Shown here piece by piece: positions 19,677 through 28,990 of a stretch of DNA of 64,000 bases (its first letter is position 1; every line of letters begins with the position of its first letter). Under the pieces are notes generated by a model. It was not told the origin of the DNA. It made no database searches and saw only the letters and a list, made by a program, of their open reading frames with translations. The DNA comes from Candidatus Obscuribacterales bacterium (GTDB lineage: Bacteria > Cyanobacteriota > Vampirovibrionia > Obscuribacterales > Obscuribacteraceae): contig JAGVKG010000031.1 in the NCBI GenBank assembly GCA_020050685.1, positions 1 to 64,000 on the forward strand. The letters are read 5' to 3'. The position numbers were made by a program, and so were the translations under genes.

Positions 19677-21125
19677 ATGAGAGACTACATTGTTTTGTAC
19701 ATAAACGGTAAGGAGTGCCGCGTTGCGGGCGCTGATGCTTTCCTGCCGCTTTCCAGCTACCTGCGTTATGTGCAGTCGGCCACCGGCACCAAGGTTGTCT
19801 GCGAAGAGGGCGATTGCGGGGCATGCACGGTGCTTTCCGGAGCGGTGAGTGGCGATGAGATTGCTTACCGACCAATAAATGCCTGCATCCAAAATGTATA
19901 CCAGCTTGACTTGCGCCATGTAATTACAATCGAAGGATTGAAGGTTGATGGCGAATTGAATTGTGTGCAAAAGTCCATGGTGCAGAATCAAGGTGCGCAG
20001 TGCGGATTCTGTACGCCAGGAATTGTTGTGGCGATGTGTTCGTTGTTTGACAAAAAGTGCGAAAGCAAGACGCCGGCAACCGAAGAAGAAATTAGAGATG
20101 CGCTGACGGGCAATCTTTGCCGTTGCACGGGATATGAGCCGATTATTCGTGCTGGTCTTGAGACAAACACCGAAGAAGCAATTGCTTTGCGCGCGCTTTA
20201 TCCAAGCAGACAAATTATTGAATCGATTGGCAAGCATAAAGGCGATGCGCCTCTGGTTCAGTATGAGGAGAGAATATTTTTTGGGCCGCAGAGTATTAGC
20301 GAAGCTGTCGAGTTTAAGGCGAAGCATGCCGGCACGACAATTATTCAAGGTGGCACCGATGTCTGCGTGCAAATGAACAAGAGAGGATTTGATCCGAAAG
20401 TGATCATGAGCCTCAACAATGTCAGCGGCTTGAATGAATTGAATGTGGAAGATGGCATCTTGCGTGTTGGTGGCAGAGCCACGCTTGCCCAGTTGGAAGA
20501 GAAAGTTACGCAACTGATACCGGAGTTTGCCGACATTCTCTGGGTATTCGGCTCGCCGCAAATTAAGAACGCCGGTACGCTGGCAGGCAACATTGTCAAC
20601 GCTTCGCCCATTGCGGATACGATTCCTTTCCTTTATGTCATGGATGCAGAATTTGAATTGACTGGCAGCAAAGGTGTGCGCAAAGTAAAGGCAGATTCTT
20701 TCTACAAAGGTTATAAAAAGCTCGACTTACAATCAGACGAGATTGTCACGCAAGTGAATATTCCTTTGCCAAAGAAATCGAGCACGCTCAAGCTTTATAA
20801 AGTCTCGAAGCGAAAGAACTTGGATATCTCTACGTTTACTGCAGCCGTAGTAATGGAAAGAGAAAACGATCAAATTCGCTCGGCACGCATAGCTTATGGC
20901 GGTGTGGCTGAAGTGGTGCTGCGGCTGCCGAAGACAGAAGAATTTTTAGCCGGCAAGAAATTCACAGAAGAAACTTTTGTTGCAGCAGGCAAAATTGCCA
21001 GAGGTGAAATCAGACCAATCTCTGATGTGAGAGGCGAGGCTGATTTCAGACTTATTTTGGCTGAAACAATTCTTGAGAAGTTTTTTCATGAGTGTAATGA
21101 GGAGCAAGCGGCATGGGCTCGGTAG
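19677..21125 (+). CDS. xdhA: Xanthine dehydrogenase small (FeS/FAD) subunit
   Basis: The protein has 482 residues. The N-terminal plant-type ferredoxin domain has CEEGDCGACT, followed by a second [2Fe-2S] domain with QCGFCTPG and LCRCTGYEP. Residues from about 190 form the FAD-binding (CO dehydrogenase flavoprotein) domain with IIQGGTDVCVQ and AGNIVNASPIADT. It passes electrons from the molybdenum site to NAD+ or another acceptor. ATG 19677 fits the family N-terminus; an upstream in-frame start adds non-conserved residues. It overlaps xdhB by 13 bases, implying coupled translation. Confidence 0.92.
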   Translation: MRDYIVLYINGKECRVAGADAFLPLSSYLRYVQSATGTKVVCEEGDCGACTVLSGAVSGDEIAYRPINACIQNVYQLDLRHVITIEGLKVDGELNCVQKSMVQNQGAQCGFCTPGIVVAMCSLFDKKCESKTPATEEEIRDALTGNLCRCTGYEPIIRAGLETNTEEAIALRALYPSRQIIESIGKHKGDAPLVQYEERIFFGPQSISEAVEFKAKHAGTTIIQGGTDVCVQMNKRGFDPKVIMSLNNVSGLNELNVEDGILRVGGRATLAQLEEKVTQLIPEFADILWVFGSPQIKNAGTLAGNIVNASPIADTIPFLYVMDAEFELTGSKGVRKVKADSFYKGYKKLDLQSDEIVTQVNIPLPKKSSTLKLYKVSKRKNLDISTFTAAVVMERENDQIRSARIAYGGVAEVVLRLPKTEEFLAGKKFTEETFVAAGKIARGEIRPISDVRGEADFRLILAETILEKFFHECNEEQAAWAR

Positions 21126-23455
21126 GCAAAGACATCGCTCATGATTCGGCGGTTGGGCACGTTTCTGGTGAGTCTATTTATATAGACGATATGGCTTTTG
21201 CCAAAAACGAATTGATTGTCGATTTTTATGCTTCGCCTGTTGCCAATGGCAAGATCGTTTCTATTGATTTGACTCGTGCAAGTAATGTGCCTGGCATTGT
21301 TGGCTTGTACACGCACAAAGATATTGAGGGACACAACAAGTTTGGTCCAATTATTGCCGATGAATATTTGTTGGCAGAAGAGAAAGTGGAATTCATCGGG
21401 CAACCAATTGTTGTGATTGCCGGCGAAACTAGAAAAGCGGTACTCGCTGCACGTAAAGTCATCGATGTGAAAATCGACGTGCTTGAACCAACGCTGACGA
21501 TTGATCAGTCGATTGCTCGCAAGCAGTATTTGGCCGAGCCGCGATTCATCAAGCGTGGTGATGTTGATGCCGGATTTGCTGAGGCGGATCATATTCTTGA
21601 AGGAAGATTCATTAGTGGTGGTCAAGATCACTTTTACCTAGAAGGACAGGCTGCGATTGTTTATCCTGGTGAATACGATAATTTGGTCGTTCATTCATCC
21701 ACGCAGCATCCAAGCGAAGTGCAAGAAGTTATTGCCCACGTGCTTGGTTTGCAACAGAACCAAGTTGTTTGCATAACTAAGAGAATGGGCGGCGGATTTG
21801 GTGGCAAAGAGTGTCAAGCAACACATCCGGCTTGTATGGCCTCTCTCGTTGCTCATAAGACAAAACGGCCGGCACGCATTGTCTACAACAAAGACGATGA
21901 CATGAGCTTCACTGGCGGACGGCACCCATTTCAAAACGACTATAAAGTTGGTTTTACAAAAGACGGTGTGATTACGGCGTTGAAGACCGATTTGTATACG
22001 AATGGTGGCGCTGCCAACGACTTATCTACAGCAGTACTAGGCAGAGCCATGACTCATGCTGACAATGCCTACTTTATTGCCAATGCTCATATCAATGGTT
22101 ACGCCTGCAAAACCAATTTGCCACCCAACACAGCATTTAGAGGCTTCGGCGGCCCGCAAGGCGTGGTCAACATTGAAAACATTATGGAAGAGATTGCTCT
22201 TTTCCTGGGTAAAGATCCTTTCGATGTTCGCAGCGCAAATTGTTATGGCATTGAGGAAAGAAATACGACTCCTTATGGACAGATTGTTTACAACAACTTG
22301 CTTCCGGCATTGCTGAAGAAAGTTGCGGAGACTTCTGATTATAAGAATCGGCTTGAAGCTGTCAAAAAATTCAACCAAACATCGAAGACGCATCTCAAGG
22401 GTATCTCGATTACACCAGTCAAGTTTGGTATTTCTTTCACGACCAAGTTTCTCAACCAAGCTAACGCTATGGTCTTGATTTACAAAGATGGCACGGTGCT
22501 GGTATCAACCGGTGCAACTGAAATGGGTCAAGGTGCAAATACCAAGATTCGACAGTTGGTGGCAGATGAATTTGCTATCGATCCTAATATGGTGATCATG
22601 GCACCAACGGCAACAGACAAGAATAACAACACCTCGGCAACAGCCGCATCGGCAGCGACAGATTTGAATGGCAGCGCTGCCGTGGATGCTTGTGTCAAGA
22701 TCCGTCAAAGACTGGCTGAATGTGCAGCTAATTATTTATCCTCGGATGGTGCTGGTATTTCTCCATCACCAAGTCATATTGTTTTTGCCGATGGCAATGT
22801 TTTTGACAAGCGACGTCCGGATAAGAAACTTACTTTTGCTGAAATCGTCAGCGCTGCCTATCATGAGCGCATAAATCTTGGTGAGCGTGGATTTTATGCT
22901 ACGCCAGGAATCGATTTTAATTGGAAGACGGGCGTGGGACAGCCATTCTTGTACTATACGCAAGGAGCCGCGTGCTCTGAAGTCTTGATAGACAGATTTA
23001 CTGGCGAGCTGAAAGTTGTTCGCGCAGATTTGTGGATGGACATAGGCAAGTCAATCAATCCTGGTATTGATCGGGGACAAATTACTGGTGCTTATATTCA
23101 GGGAATGGGTTGGGTAACGACGGAAGAGTTGAGAAGATCCGAAGATGGTGTCTTGCTAAGCCATTCTCCGACGACTTACAAGATTCCCAATGTGCAAGAT
23201 ATGCCTCGCGTTTTCAATGTCGATTTGTTTGATAACGACAAGAACGATGTGAACATCAAGGGCAGCAAAGCGGTGGGTGAGCCACCATTTCTTCTGGCGA
23301 TTTCAGTTTGGACTGCAGTCAAGCAAGCAATTGCTTCTGTTTCCAAAGAAGCGGCACAGAAGTTGAAACTTCCGGCGACAAACGAAGAGATTATTATGTG
23401 CATGGCAACAAGCAAAAAATCCGCTCTTGCTTCAGCCAAACAAACCAAAGCTTAG
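21113..23455 (+). CDS. xdhB: Xanthine dehydrogenase molybdopterin subunit
   Basis: This 780-residue molybdenum hydroxylase large subunit contains GGFGGKE, FRGFGGPQG (with the arginine typical of xanthine dehydrogenases), EMGQGANTKI and the catalytic glutamate motif KAVGEPPFLLAIS near the C-terminus. It would hydroxylate purines such as hypoxanthine and xanthine. The set xdhA-xdhB-xdhC and the facing moa/moe operon support a Moco enzyme. Substrate specificity cannot be fixed by eye, so a related purine or aldehyde oxidoreductase remains possible. Confidence 0.92.
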   Translation: MGSVGKDIAHDSAVGHVSGESIYIDDMAFAKNELIVDFYASPVANGKIVSIDLTRASNVPGIVGLYTHKDIEGHNKFGPIIADEYLLAEEKVEFIGQPIVVIAGETRKAVLAARKVIDVKIDVLEPTLTIDQSIARKQYLAEPRFIKRGDVDAGFAEADHILEGRFISGGQDHFYLEGQAAIVYPGEYDNLVVHSSTQHPSEVQEVIAHVLGLQQNQVVCITKRMGGGFGGKECQATHPACMASLVAHKTKRPARIVYNKDDDMSFTGGRHPFQNDYKVGFTKDGVITALKTDLYTNGGAANDLSTAVLGRAMTHADNAYFIANAHINGYACKTNLPPNTAFRGFGGPQGVVNIENIMEEIALFLGKDPFDVRSANCYGIEERNTTPYGQIVYNNLLPALLKKVAETSDYKNRLEAVKKFNQTSKTHLKGISITPVKFGISFTTKFLNQANAMVLIYKDGTVLVSTGATEMGQGANTKIRQLVADEFAIDPNMVIMAPTATDKNNNTSATAASAATDLNGSAAVDACVKIRQRLAECAANYLSSDGAGISPSPSHIVFADGNVFDKRRPDKKLTFAEIVSAAYHERINLGERGFYATPGIDFNWKTGVGQPFLYYTQGAACSEVLIDRFTGELKVVRADLWMDIGKSINPGIDRGQITGAYIQGMGWVTTEELRRSEDGVLLSHSPTTYKIPNVQDMPRVFNVDLFDNDKNDVNIKGSKAVGEPPFLLAISVWTAVKQAIASVSKEAAQKLKLPATNEEIIMCMATSKKSALASAKQTKA

Positions 23456-23469
23456 GCTGGCTGGTTGCT

Positions 23470-24246
23470 ATGACGTTTATTGAGAAATTACAAGAATTGC
23501 TTGAGGCACATGTTCCATTTGTTTCAGTCACAGTTGTTGATACGCAGGGTAGTGCTCCGCAAAATCCTGGCGCTAAGATGCTTGTCACTGATGACGGACA
23601 TTTCTTTGGCACGGTCGGTGGTGGCAAAGTCGAAAAGCGCGCCATCGAGGAAGCAAAGCAATTACTAGAAGCAAGGGAAGAACGTACGCATTTCGCTCAA
23701 TGGAGCTTGACTCGCGATCTGGGCATGACTTGTGGTGGTGGCATCAAACTTTATTTCGAGACATACAACTGCACGATGTGGAAAATCGTCGTCTTTGGTG
23801 CAGGGCATGTGGCAAATGCTTTGATTGATCTTCTGATTAAATTGGATTGTCGCATCACCTGCATCGATCCCAGGCAAGAATGGCTGGACAAGCTGCCGCA
23901 GAGTCCAAAGCTAAAAAAGATTCTCACAAGCGAAATGCCGAGTGAAGTCGAGAGCATTCCTAATGATGCTTTCGTCTTGTTGATCACCATGGGTCATACA
24001 ACTGATAAGCCTATCTTGCTAAAAATTCTTAGCTCCGGCAAGAAATTCCAATACCTCGGAGTAATCGGTAGCAAAGCCAAAGCAATCCGTCTCAAGAAAG
24101 ACGTAATTGAAGCTGGCTTACCCGAAGAATTGCAATCCGCCTTCTATTGCCCAATCGGTTTAGATATCGGTTCTAACGATCCACAAGAAATCGCCGTCTC
24201 CGTAACCGCACAACTCCTGCAAGAAAGAGATAAGTTACGCAGTTAA
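23470..24246 (+). CDS. xdhC: XdhC-type Moco insertion/sulfuration factor
   Basis: This 258-residue XdhC/CoxI family protein has an N-terminal segment with TQGSAPQNPGAKM, a central GGG(K/I) motif and a C-terminal Rossmann domain starting WKIVVFGAGHVANAL. XdhC binds the molybdenum cofactor, promotes its sulfuration and delivers it to XdhB. ATG 23470 lies 14 bases after xdhB and matches the family start; the longer frame from 23308 overlaps xdhB. The gene ends just before two palindromic repeats and converges on the Gfo/Idh gene. Confidence 0.9.
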   Translation: MTFIEKLQELLEAHVPFVSVTVVDTQGSAPQNPGAKMLVTDDGHFFGTVGGGKVEKRAIEEAKQLLEAREERTHFAQWSLTRDLGMTCGGGIKLYFETYNCTMWKIVVFGAGHVANALIDLLIKLDCRITCIDPRQEWLDKLPQSPKLKKILTSEMPSEVESIPNDAFVLLITMGHTTDKPILLKILSSGKKFQYLGVIGSKAKAIRLKKDVIEAGLPEELQSAFYCPIGLDIGSNDPQEIAVSVTAQLLQERDKLRS

Positions 24247-24252
24247 GGCGTG

Positions 24253-24280
24253 GTAGGGGTCAGGCATGCCTGACCCGCAG
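24253..24280 (+). repeat. GTAGGGG-type palindromic element, copy 1
   Basis: The element contains the perfect 20-base palindrome GGGTCAGGCATGCCTGACCC (24257-24276), preceded by GTAG. It faces copy 2 across about 30 bases, between convergent xdhC and the Gfo/Idh gene. It could act as a bidirectional terminator. Confidence 0.75.
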
Positions 24281-24307
24281 TTGCTAACGTATACCATGTT
24301 GATCACT

Positions 24308-24333
24308 GCGGGCGAGGCTGGCCTCGCCCCTAC
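24308..24333 (-). repeat. GTAGGGG-type palindromic element, copy 2
   Basis: A 9-bp stem GGGCGAGGC/GCCTCGCCC with a 2-base loop is followed on the + strand by CTACGG. The same stem recurs in copy 5 at 62036-62061. Confidence 0.75.
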
Positions 24334-24360
24334 GGCAGCTGGCGGTTTACCGAATATTGA

Positions 24361-25467
24361 CTAGCAACATGAAGTTGCCAATGCGCCGGAAAGTTCTACG
24401 ACCTGTTTTTGTTTGGCGCTTTTCTTGGCGGCTTCGATTACTTGCATGGCGGTGATTACGTCTTGGGGGTTGACGGGCAGTGGGCCGCCTTTGGTGATGG
24501 CGTCACGCACCATTGTGTAGTAGCACTCCCAGGCGCCATCAACGGATTCGACGATTTGATCAATTTCTTGATCGTCTTTGGTGATGGCAATTCTGCCCCA
24601 CTTTTCTTTTGGTTCTTTGCCCCATTTTGGATCATCTGGACGCATGCCTGCGCGCAAGGCATCTTCTTCTGGATCGGCGCCCCATTTTTCGTAAGTGCCA
24701 TGTAATCCGGAAATGCGAATGCGTTGTCCGGGTATGCGAGCAACTACGCTTGCGGATAGGTGTGCGCGTACGCCATTCTCAAATGTGATGGCAATAAATG
24801 TGTCATCGTCCACTTGTGCAAAAGGACGGCGGATATCCATTTCTGCATAGACAGTTTTTGGTTGACCGAAGAGAACAAGGGCTTGGTCGATCAAATGACT
24901 GCCGAGATCAAAGAGTAATCCACCGGCTTCGTTGGGATCTGCGCTTTCGCGCCATGCTTGTGCTTTAGGTTGGGGACGAAATCTGTCCATGCGCGATTCA
25001 AAACGTGTGATTGGTCCTAATTTATTTTCGTCAACAATTTTTTTGACGGTGAGAAAGTCATTGTCCCAACGGCGATTTTGAAAAATCGTTACCAAGCGTT
25101 TTGTTTTCTTGCTGACTTCGACAACTGATTTAGCCTCTTCCACCGATGTTGCCATTGGTTTGTCTATGACTACATGTAGACCTAATTCCATTGCCTTGAT
25201 GGCAAATGGTGCATGTGTTTTGTTTGGGGTGGCAAGAACTACTAAGTCGAATTCGGAAGCGCGCTGCCAAACATCGTCAGCAGAGTTGAGAATGACCGCA
25301 TTAGGGAAATCTTTTTTGGCTTGTTGTTGGCGTTCTGGATTTGATGTGACAATAGCCGCGATTTTCATGCCTTGTGTGGCAGTGACGAGCGGAGCATGGA
25401 AGACTGATCCAGCAAGACCATATCCCAACAAAGCTACTCGAATCGTTTTATCACTCTGTGTTGTCAT
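24361..25467 (-). CDS. Gfo/Idh/MocA family NAD(P)-dependent oxidoreductase
   Basis: This 368-residue protein has an N-terminal Rossmann fold with VALLGYGLAGSVFHAPL, the family lysine motif VVIDKPMAT, and the C-terminal sheet domain with GGLLFDLGSHLIDQAL carrying the catalytic-type Asp/His. Relatives oxidise or reduce sugars, inositols and similar compounds. The substrate here is not evident. It is the last gene of the Mo-cofactor operon, 12 bases after moeA, which may be incidental. GAGGG ahead of ATG 25467 supports the start. Confidence 0.88.
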   Translation of the reverse strand: MTTQSDKTIRVALLGYGLAGSVFHAPLVTATQGMKIAAIVTSNPERQQQAKKDFPNAVILNSADDVWQRASEFDLVVLATPNKTHAPFAIKAMELGLHVVIDKPMATSVEEAKSVVEVSKKTKRLVTIFQNRRWDNDFLTVKKIVDENKLGPITRFESRMDRFRPQPKAQAWRESADPNEAGGLLFDLGSHLIDQALVLFGQPKTVYAEMDIRRPFAQVDDDTFIAITFENGVRAHLSASVVARIPGQRIRISGLHGTYEKWGADPEEDALRAGMRPDDPKWGKEPKEKWGRIAITKDDQEIDQIVESVDGAWECYYTMVRDAITKGGPLPVNPQDVITAMQVIEAAKKSAKQKQVVELSGALATSCC

Positions 25468-25479
25468 GTTTGCCCTCTG

Positions 25480-26700
25480 TCAATTGGCCGACCATTCTAG
25501 CAATTCAACTTGCACTTGGTCACCTGATTGTAAACTCTCGCTATCTTTTGCGAAATAAATCAAGCAATTGGCTTGAGCTAAACCACCAAGCATATGTGAA
25601 TCTTGTCCGATTGTTGGATGAACAACCAGTTGGTTGTTTTCTGTTCTCACAACTCCGCGGACAAATTCCATGCGTCCTGCTTTTTTCTTCAGTGGTTTTG
25701 TTAGGCGCGCCGGAAATAATTTTGCATCGGTTGATTCTGCACCCATCATTTTGAGCAATGCTGGTTTGACTAATTGATGGAATGTAACCAGTACGGATAC
25801 AGGATTGCCCGGCAATCCAAAAAGTAATTTATTGCCCAGTTTGCCAAAGTAAACTGGTTTGCCGGGCTTCAAGGCAATTCTCCAAAAGATTGTTTGGAAG
25901 TCGATTTGCTCGGCAGCGTCTTTGACAAAATCAAAATCGCCAACGGAAACTCCACCGGTAGATATGACGATGTCTGCTTTTGCTAGCGCTTGTTGAAGAG
26001 TCGTTTTGGTCGAAGCGAGATCATCAGCTGTATGCATCACTGAACACTTCTCCACCCCATGTGACACCAGCGCAGCACGTAATGCGTAGGAGTTCGAGTC
26101 GTAGATTTTTCCTGGAGTCAATTCCATTCCAGGTGAAAGCAGCTCATTGCCGGTGACTATTACGGCCACTCGCGGTTTGCGATAAACCGTGGCTTTATCG
26201 TAACCGAGGGTGGCGATTAGTCCTAATACAGCAGGTGTAATGCGAGTGCCTGGATGCAATACCGTTTGTCCGTGGGCAAATTCTCCGCCACGGCGACGAA
26301 TATTTTCACTGGCTTGCGCTGGTTGCTTGACGAGAACGTGGCCATTTTGTTCTTGGCAAAATTCACGCATCACAATCGCTTCCACATCGGCAGGCACAGT
26401 TGCACCGGTAAGTATTTTGATCGTTTGACCTTGCGATAGTCCCATGTCTCCAGGATCACCAGCAGAAATTGTGCCTGCAAGCGATAATTGTGTTGGACTA
26501 TTTTCCGAAGCGTTAGCTACGTCTTGCAAACGAACACCAAAGCCGTCAACTGCCGAGTTATCAAAAAGTGGAATATCTGTTTGGGCAATTAGTGGTTCAG
26601 CTAGATAGCGTCCCAACAAGCGATTGAGTCTAAGTGTTTCTGTGCCAAGCTTGCTTGCATGATCTACAACGGACTCACGTGCTTCTTCGAAAGATATCAT
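25480..26700 (-). CDS. moeA: Molybdopterin molybdenumtransferase MoeA
   Basis: This 406-residue protein inserts molybdate into adenylylated molybdopterin to give Moco. It shows PLFDNSAVDGFGVR, ILTGATVPADVEAIVMRE, the MoCF domain with STGGVSVGDFDFVKDA and GLPGNPVSVLVTFHQLV, and a C-terminal beta domain. Its start overlaps the moaCB stop by four bases (ATGA), so translation is likely coupled. The cofactor made here is presumably used by XdhB next door. Confidence 0.94.
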   Translation of the reverse strand: MISFEEARESVVDHASKLGTETLRLNRLLGRYLAEPLIAQTDIPLFDNSAVDGFGVRLQDVANASENSPTQLSLAGTISAGDPGDMGLSQGQTIKILTGATVPADVEAIVMREFCQEQNGHVLVKQPAQASENIRRRGGEFAHGQTVLHPGTRITPAVLGLIATLGYDKATVYRKPRVAVIVTGNELLSPGMELTPGKIYDSNSYALRAALVSHGVEKCSVMHTADDLASTKTTLQQALAKADIVISTGGVSVGDFDFVKDAAEQIDFQTIFWRIALKPGKPVYFGKLGNKLLFGLPGNPVSVLVTFHQLVKPALLKMMGAESTDAKLFPARLTKPLKKKAGRMEFVRGVVRTENNQLVVHPTIGQDSHMLGGLAQANCLIYFAKDSESLQSGDQVQVELLEWSAN

Positions 26701-27644
26701 TTTCTTGACGCTACCTTTGTTGTTCTTGTATCAGATTCGTGACCCGCACCTCTAAGCATTTTGAATGCGTGCAGGACGGCAGGAAATAACGCATCGAGAG
26801 AGTCTTTGACGCCACCACTTGAACCAGGCAAATTGATGACGATTGTCTTATTGCGAATTCCTGCCTGCGAACGTGAAATCATGGAATATGGCGTGCGTTC
26901 TTGACCGTATGCGTGAATTGCTTCTGCGATTCCAGGGATTTCGCGTTCGATGATGTCCTTCATCGCCTCGGGCGTGTTGTCGCGCGGGCTTACGCCGGTG
27001 CCACCGGTGGTGACCACGAGATCGATCTTTTCCTTGTCGGCATAAGCTTTGACGGCATCGATAATTTCTTGCGTATCATCGGAAACAATTTTGTAATCGA
27101 CGACATCCAAGCCTTCGTTCTTTAGTCGCTCGACAATCAATTGCCCAGACTGATCCGATTTCTTGCCGGCAGATATCGTGTCGGACATGACTAAGACTGC
27201 TGCTTTCAATGAATTGCTAAACGGTTGCTTGAAGTCCGATTTACCGCCAGTTTTGCTCACTAAATGCACGCCGGTTATTTCCATTTGTTCGTCGAGCATC
27301 TTGGTCATGTCGTAAATGGTTAGTGCGGCAACTGATGCTGCCGTCAAAGCTTCCATCTCAACGCCAGTTTTGTAGATTGCTTTGACTTCCACCTCGATTT
27401 CGATTGAATCTTCATTTAATTCAAAATTCACACCAACATAGTCAACTGGCAGTGGGTGGCAATATGGAATAATTTGACTGGTGTTCTTGGCTGCCTGAAT
27501 CGCGGCGACTTTCGCCACCGGCAACGGATCGCCCTTGGGCACGAGCCCATCTTTGATTGTCGTGATAGTCTTTGGGCTCACTCTCAACGTGGCTTTTGCT
27601 TTCGCTGTTCTTAGAGTTTTGATTTTGGCTGAAACGTCTCGCAC
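26697..27644 (-). CDS. MoaC-MoaB/MogA fusion protein
   Basis: This 315-residue protein joins two Moco enzymes. Residues 1-150 are MoaC (cyclic pyranopterin monophosphate synthase), with IIPYCHPLPVDYV, GVEMEALTAASVAALTIYDM and the HLVSKTGGKSD end. Residues about 155-300 are a MoaB/MogA domain with VVTTGGTGVSPRDNTPEA and NLPGSSGGVKDSL, which would adenylylate molybdopterin. The GTG start is preceded by AAGGA. Only 22 bases separate it from moaA, so the usual first 12-15 residues of MoaC (the LTHxDExG segment) are missing. The fusion links successive steps before MoeA. Confidence 0.9.
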   Translation of the reverse strand: MRDVSAKIKTLRTAKAKATLRVSPKTITTIKDGLVPKGDPLPVAKVAAIQAAKNTSQIIPYCHPLPVDYVGVNFELNEDSIEIEVEVKAIYKTGVEMEALTAASVAALTIYDMTKMLDEQMEITGVHLVSKTGGKSDFKQPFSNSLKAAVLVMSDTISAGKKSDQSGQLIVERLKNEGLDVVDYKIVSDDTQEIIDAVKAYADKEKIDLVVTTGGTGVSPRDNTPEAMKDIIEREIPGIAEAIHAYGQERTPYSMISRSQAGIRNKTIVINLPGSSGGVKDSLDALFPAVLHAFKMLRGAGHESDTRTTKVASRK

Positions 27645-27665
27645 GATTTTTTCCTTGTAGTGTAA

Positions 27666-28649
27666 TTAACCGCCAATTGAAATCATGGCGCGATTTTGAT
27701 CGGCTAAGATTTCTTCGGCGGGCGGGTGAGCCTCTGGTTTTTGCCAGACAGCATCCTGAATAATTTTTGCTAGCCCTTCGTCACTGATGCCGGCTCTCAA
27801 TGTATCTCGCAAGTTAAGCTCGGCAGGATAGAAAAGACACGACTTCATCGATCCATCGGCTGTCAAACGCAAGCGGTTGCAACTTGCGCAGAAACTCTCG
27901 GTCATCGAAGTAACAAAGCTTACTGTGCCGGCATAATCCGCAATGGCAAAGTCCTTTGCTACTGCTCCCTCTTCAAGCGAAAGTGCTGTTAGTTTGTGCT
28001 TGGTTTCGATAAGTGCTTTGGTATCGGCATAGGTGCATACGCCATCGGCGGACCAATGATTGTCCTTGAACGGCATGTATTCAATGAAGCGAATATTGAT
28101 TGGGCGTTCTTTGACATAATCAATGAAATCGAGAATCTCATCATCATTGAAACCTTTGATCAAAACGACATTTACTTTAAGTGGTGAGAAACCGTGATCT
28201 AGAGCAGCGTTAATGCCATTAATTACATTTTGGAAATCATCACGCTTGGTTATTTCTTTGAAGCGATCTTCTTTCAATGTATCGAGACTGATATTCAGTG
28301 CTTGCAATCCAGCATCTTTGAGAGCCTGTGCTTTATCTGCAAGCAATACACCGTTTGTCGTCATGGCGATCGTTTGAATGCCCGGCAACTCGGAAATTTG
28401 TTTGATAAAGAGGTCGAGATCTTTTCGGACAAGCGGCTCGCCACCAGTTATGCGAATCTTTTTGATCCCGAGATCGACAAATACGCGAGCAATGCGAAGC
28501 ATTTCTTCGTACGTGAGAATTTCGCTTTTCTTTTTCCAATCAAGTCCTTCGGGCGGCATGCAATATTGACAGCGCAGATTGCATCTATCTGTAACCGAGA
28601 TTCTCAGATAGGTGTGTTTTCTGCCAAAGCTGTCAACGAGCTTGTTCAC
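27666..28649 (-). CDS. moaA: GTP 3',8-cyclase MoaA
   Basis: This 327-residue radical SAM enzyme rearranges GTP in the first step of Moco synthesis. The N-terminal cluster C23-x3-C27-x2-C30 sits in TDRCNLRCQYC. The C-terminal cluster is FCASCNRLRLTADG followed by a cysteine in KSCLF, and the conserved C-terminal Gly-Gly is present. The GTG start shares one base with the stop of the rhodanese gene (TAGTG), so translation is coupled within the operon. Confidence 0.95.
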   Translation of the reverse strand: MNKLVDSFGRKHTYLRISVTDRCNLRCQYCMPPEGLDWKKKSEILTYEEMLRIARVFVDLGIKKIRITGGEPLVRKDLDLFIKQISELPGIQTIAMTTNGVLLADKAQALKDAGLQALNISLDTLKEDRFKEITKRDDFQNVINGINAALDHGFSPLKVNVVLIKGFNDDEILDFIDYVKERPINIRFIEYMPFKDNHWSADGVCTYADTKALIETKHKLTALSLEEGAVAKDFAIADYAGTVSFVTSMTESFCASCNRLRLTADGSMKSCLFYPAELNLRDTLRAGISDEGLAKIIQDAVWQKPEAHPPAEEILADQNRAMISIGG

Positions 28650-28954
28650 TATTTGGTGCCTTGCTTCGCGAATAGTTCTTCAATTGAACCGATGCCACCA
28701 ATTACCGAGAGCGTGTTTTTGTATCCGAGCTCATGCAGTTGCTCAACCAGATTTTTGCTGCGTACGCCACGCGCACAGAAAATCAAATATTTCCTTTCTT
28801 TGTCAAACGGCAAATTGTCCGCTGACATTTGACTGAGTGGTGAGCGATCGCATTCAAAAGATTGTACGGCTTCCCATTCACGTGGTTCTCTGATATCGAC
28901 TAGACGATATTGTTTGAGATCTTCTTTTGAAAGTGTGCTGATGTCGATTTCCAT
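28649..28954 (-). CDS. Rhodanese-like sulfurtransferase
   Basis: This 101-residue protein is a single rhodanese domain with VDIREPREWE and the active-site loop FCARGVRS carrying the persulfide cysteine. It lies between moaE and moaA. Sulfur for molybdopterin comes from MoaD thiocarboxylate, so a role as sulfur donor to MoaD is plausible but inferred. No MoeB/MoeZ-type adenylyltransferase is encoded in the window. Confidence 0.85.
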   Translation of the reverse strand: MEIDISTLSKEDLKQYRLVDIREPREWEAVQSFECDRSPLSQMSADNLPFDKERKYLIFCARGVRSKNLVEQLHELGYKNTLSVIGGIGSIEELFAKQGTK

Positions 28955-28990
28955 TACCTTTTTCCTTTCCTACTTAATTTGCTTGTTGGA

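Noticed and set aside
24253-24333. CRISPR array from repeated palindromes
   Set aside because: Copies are few, inverted and differ in stem sequence, with no regular spacers.
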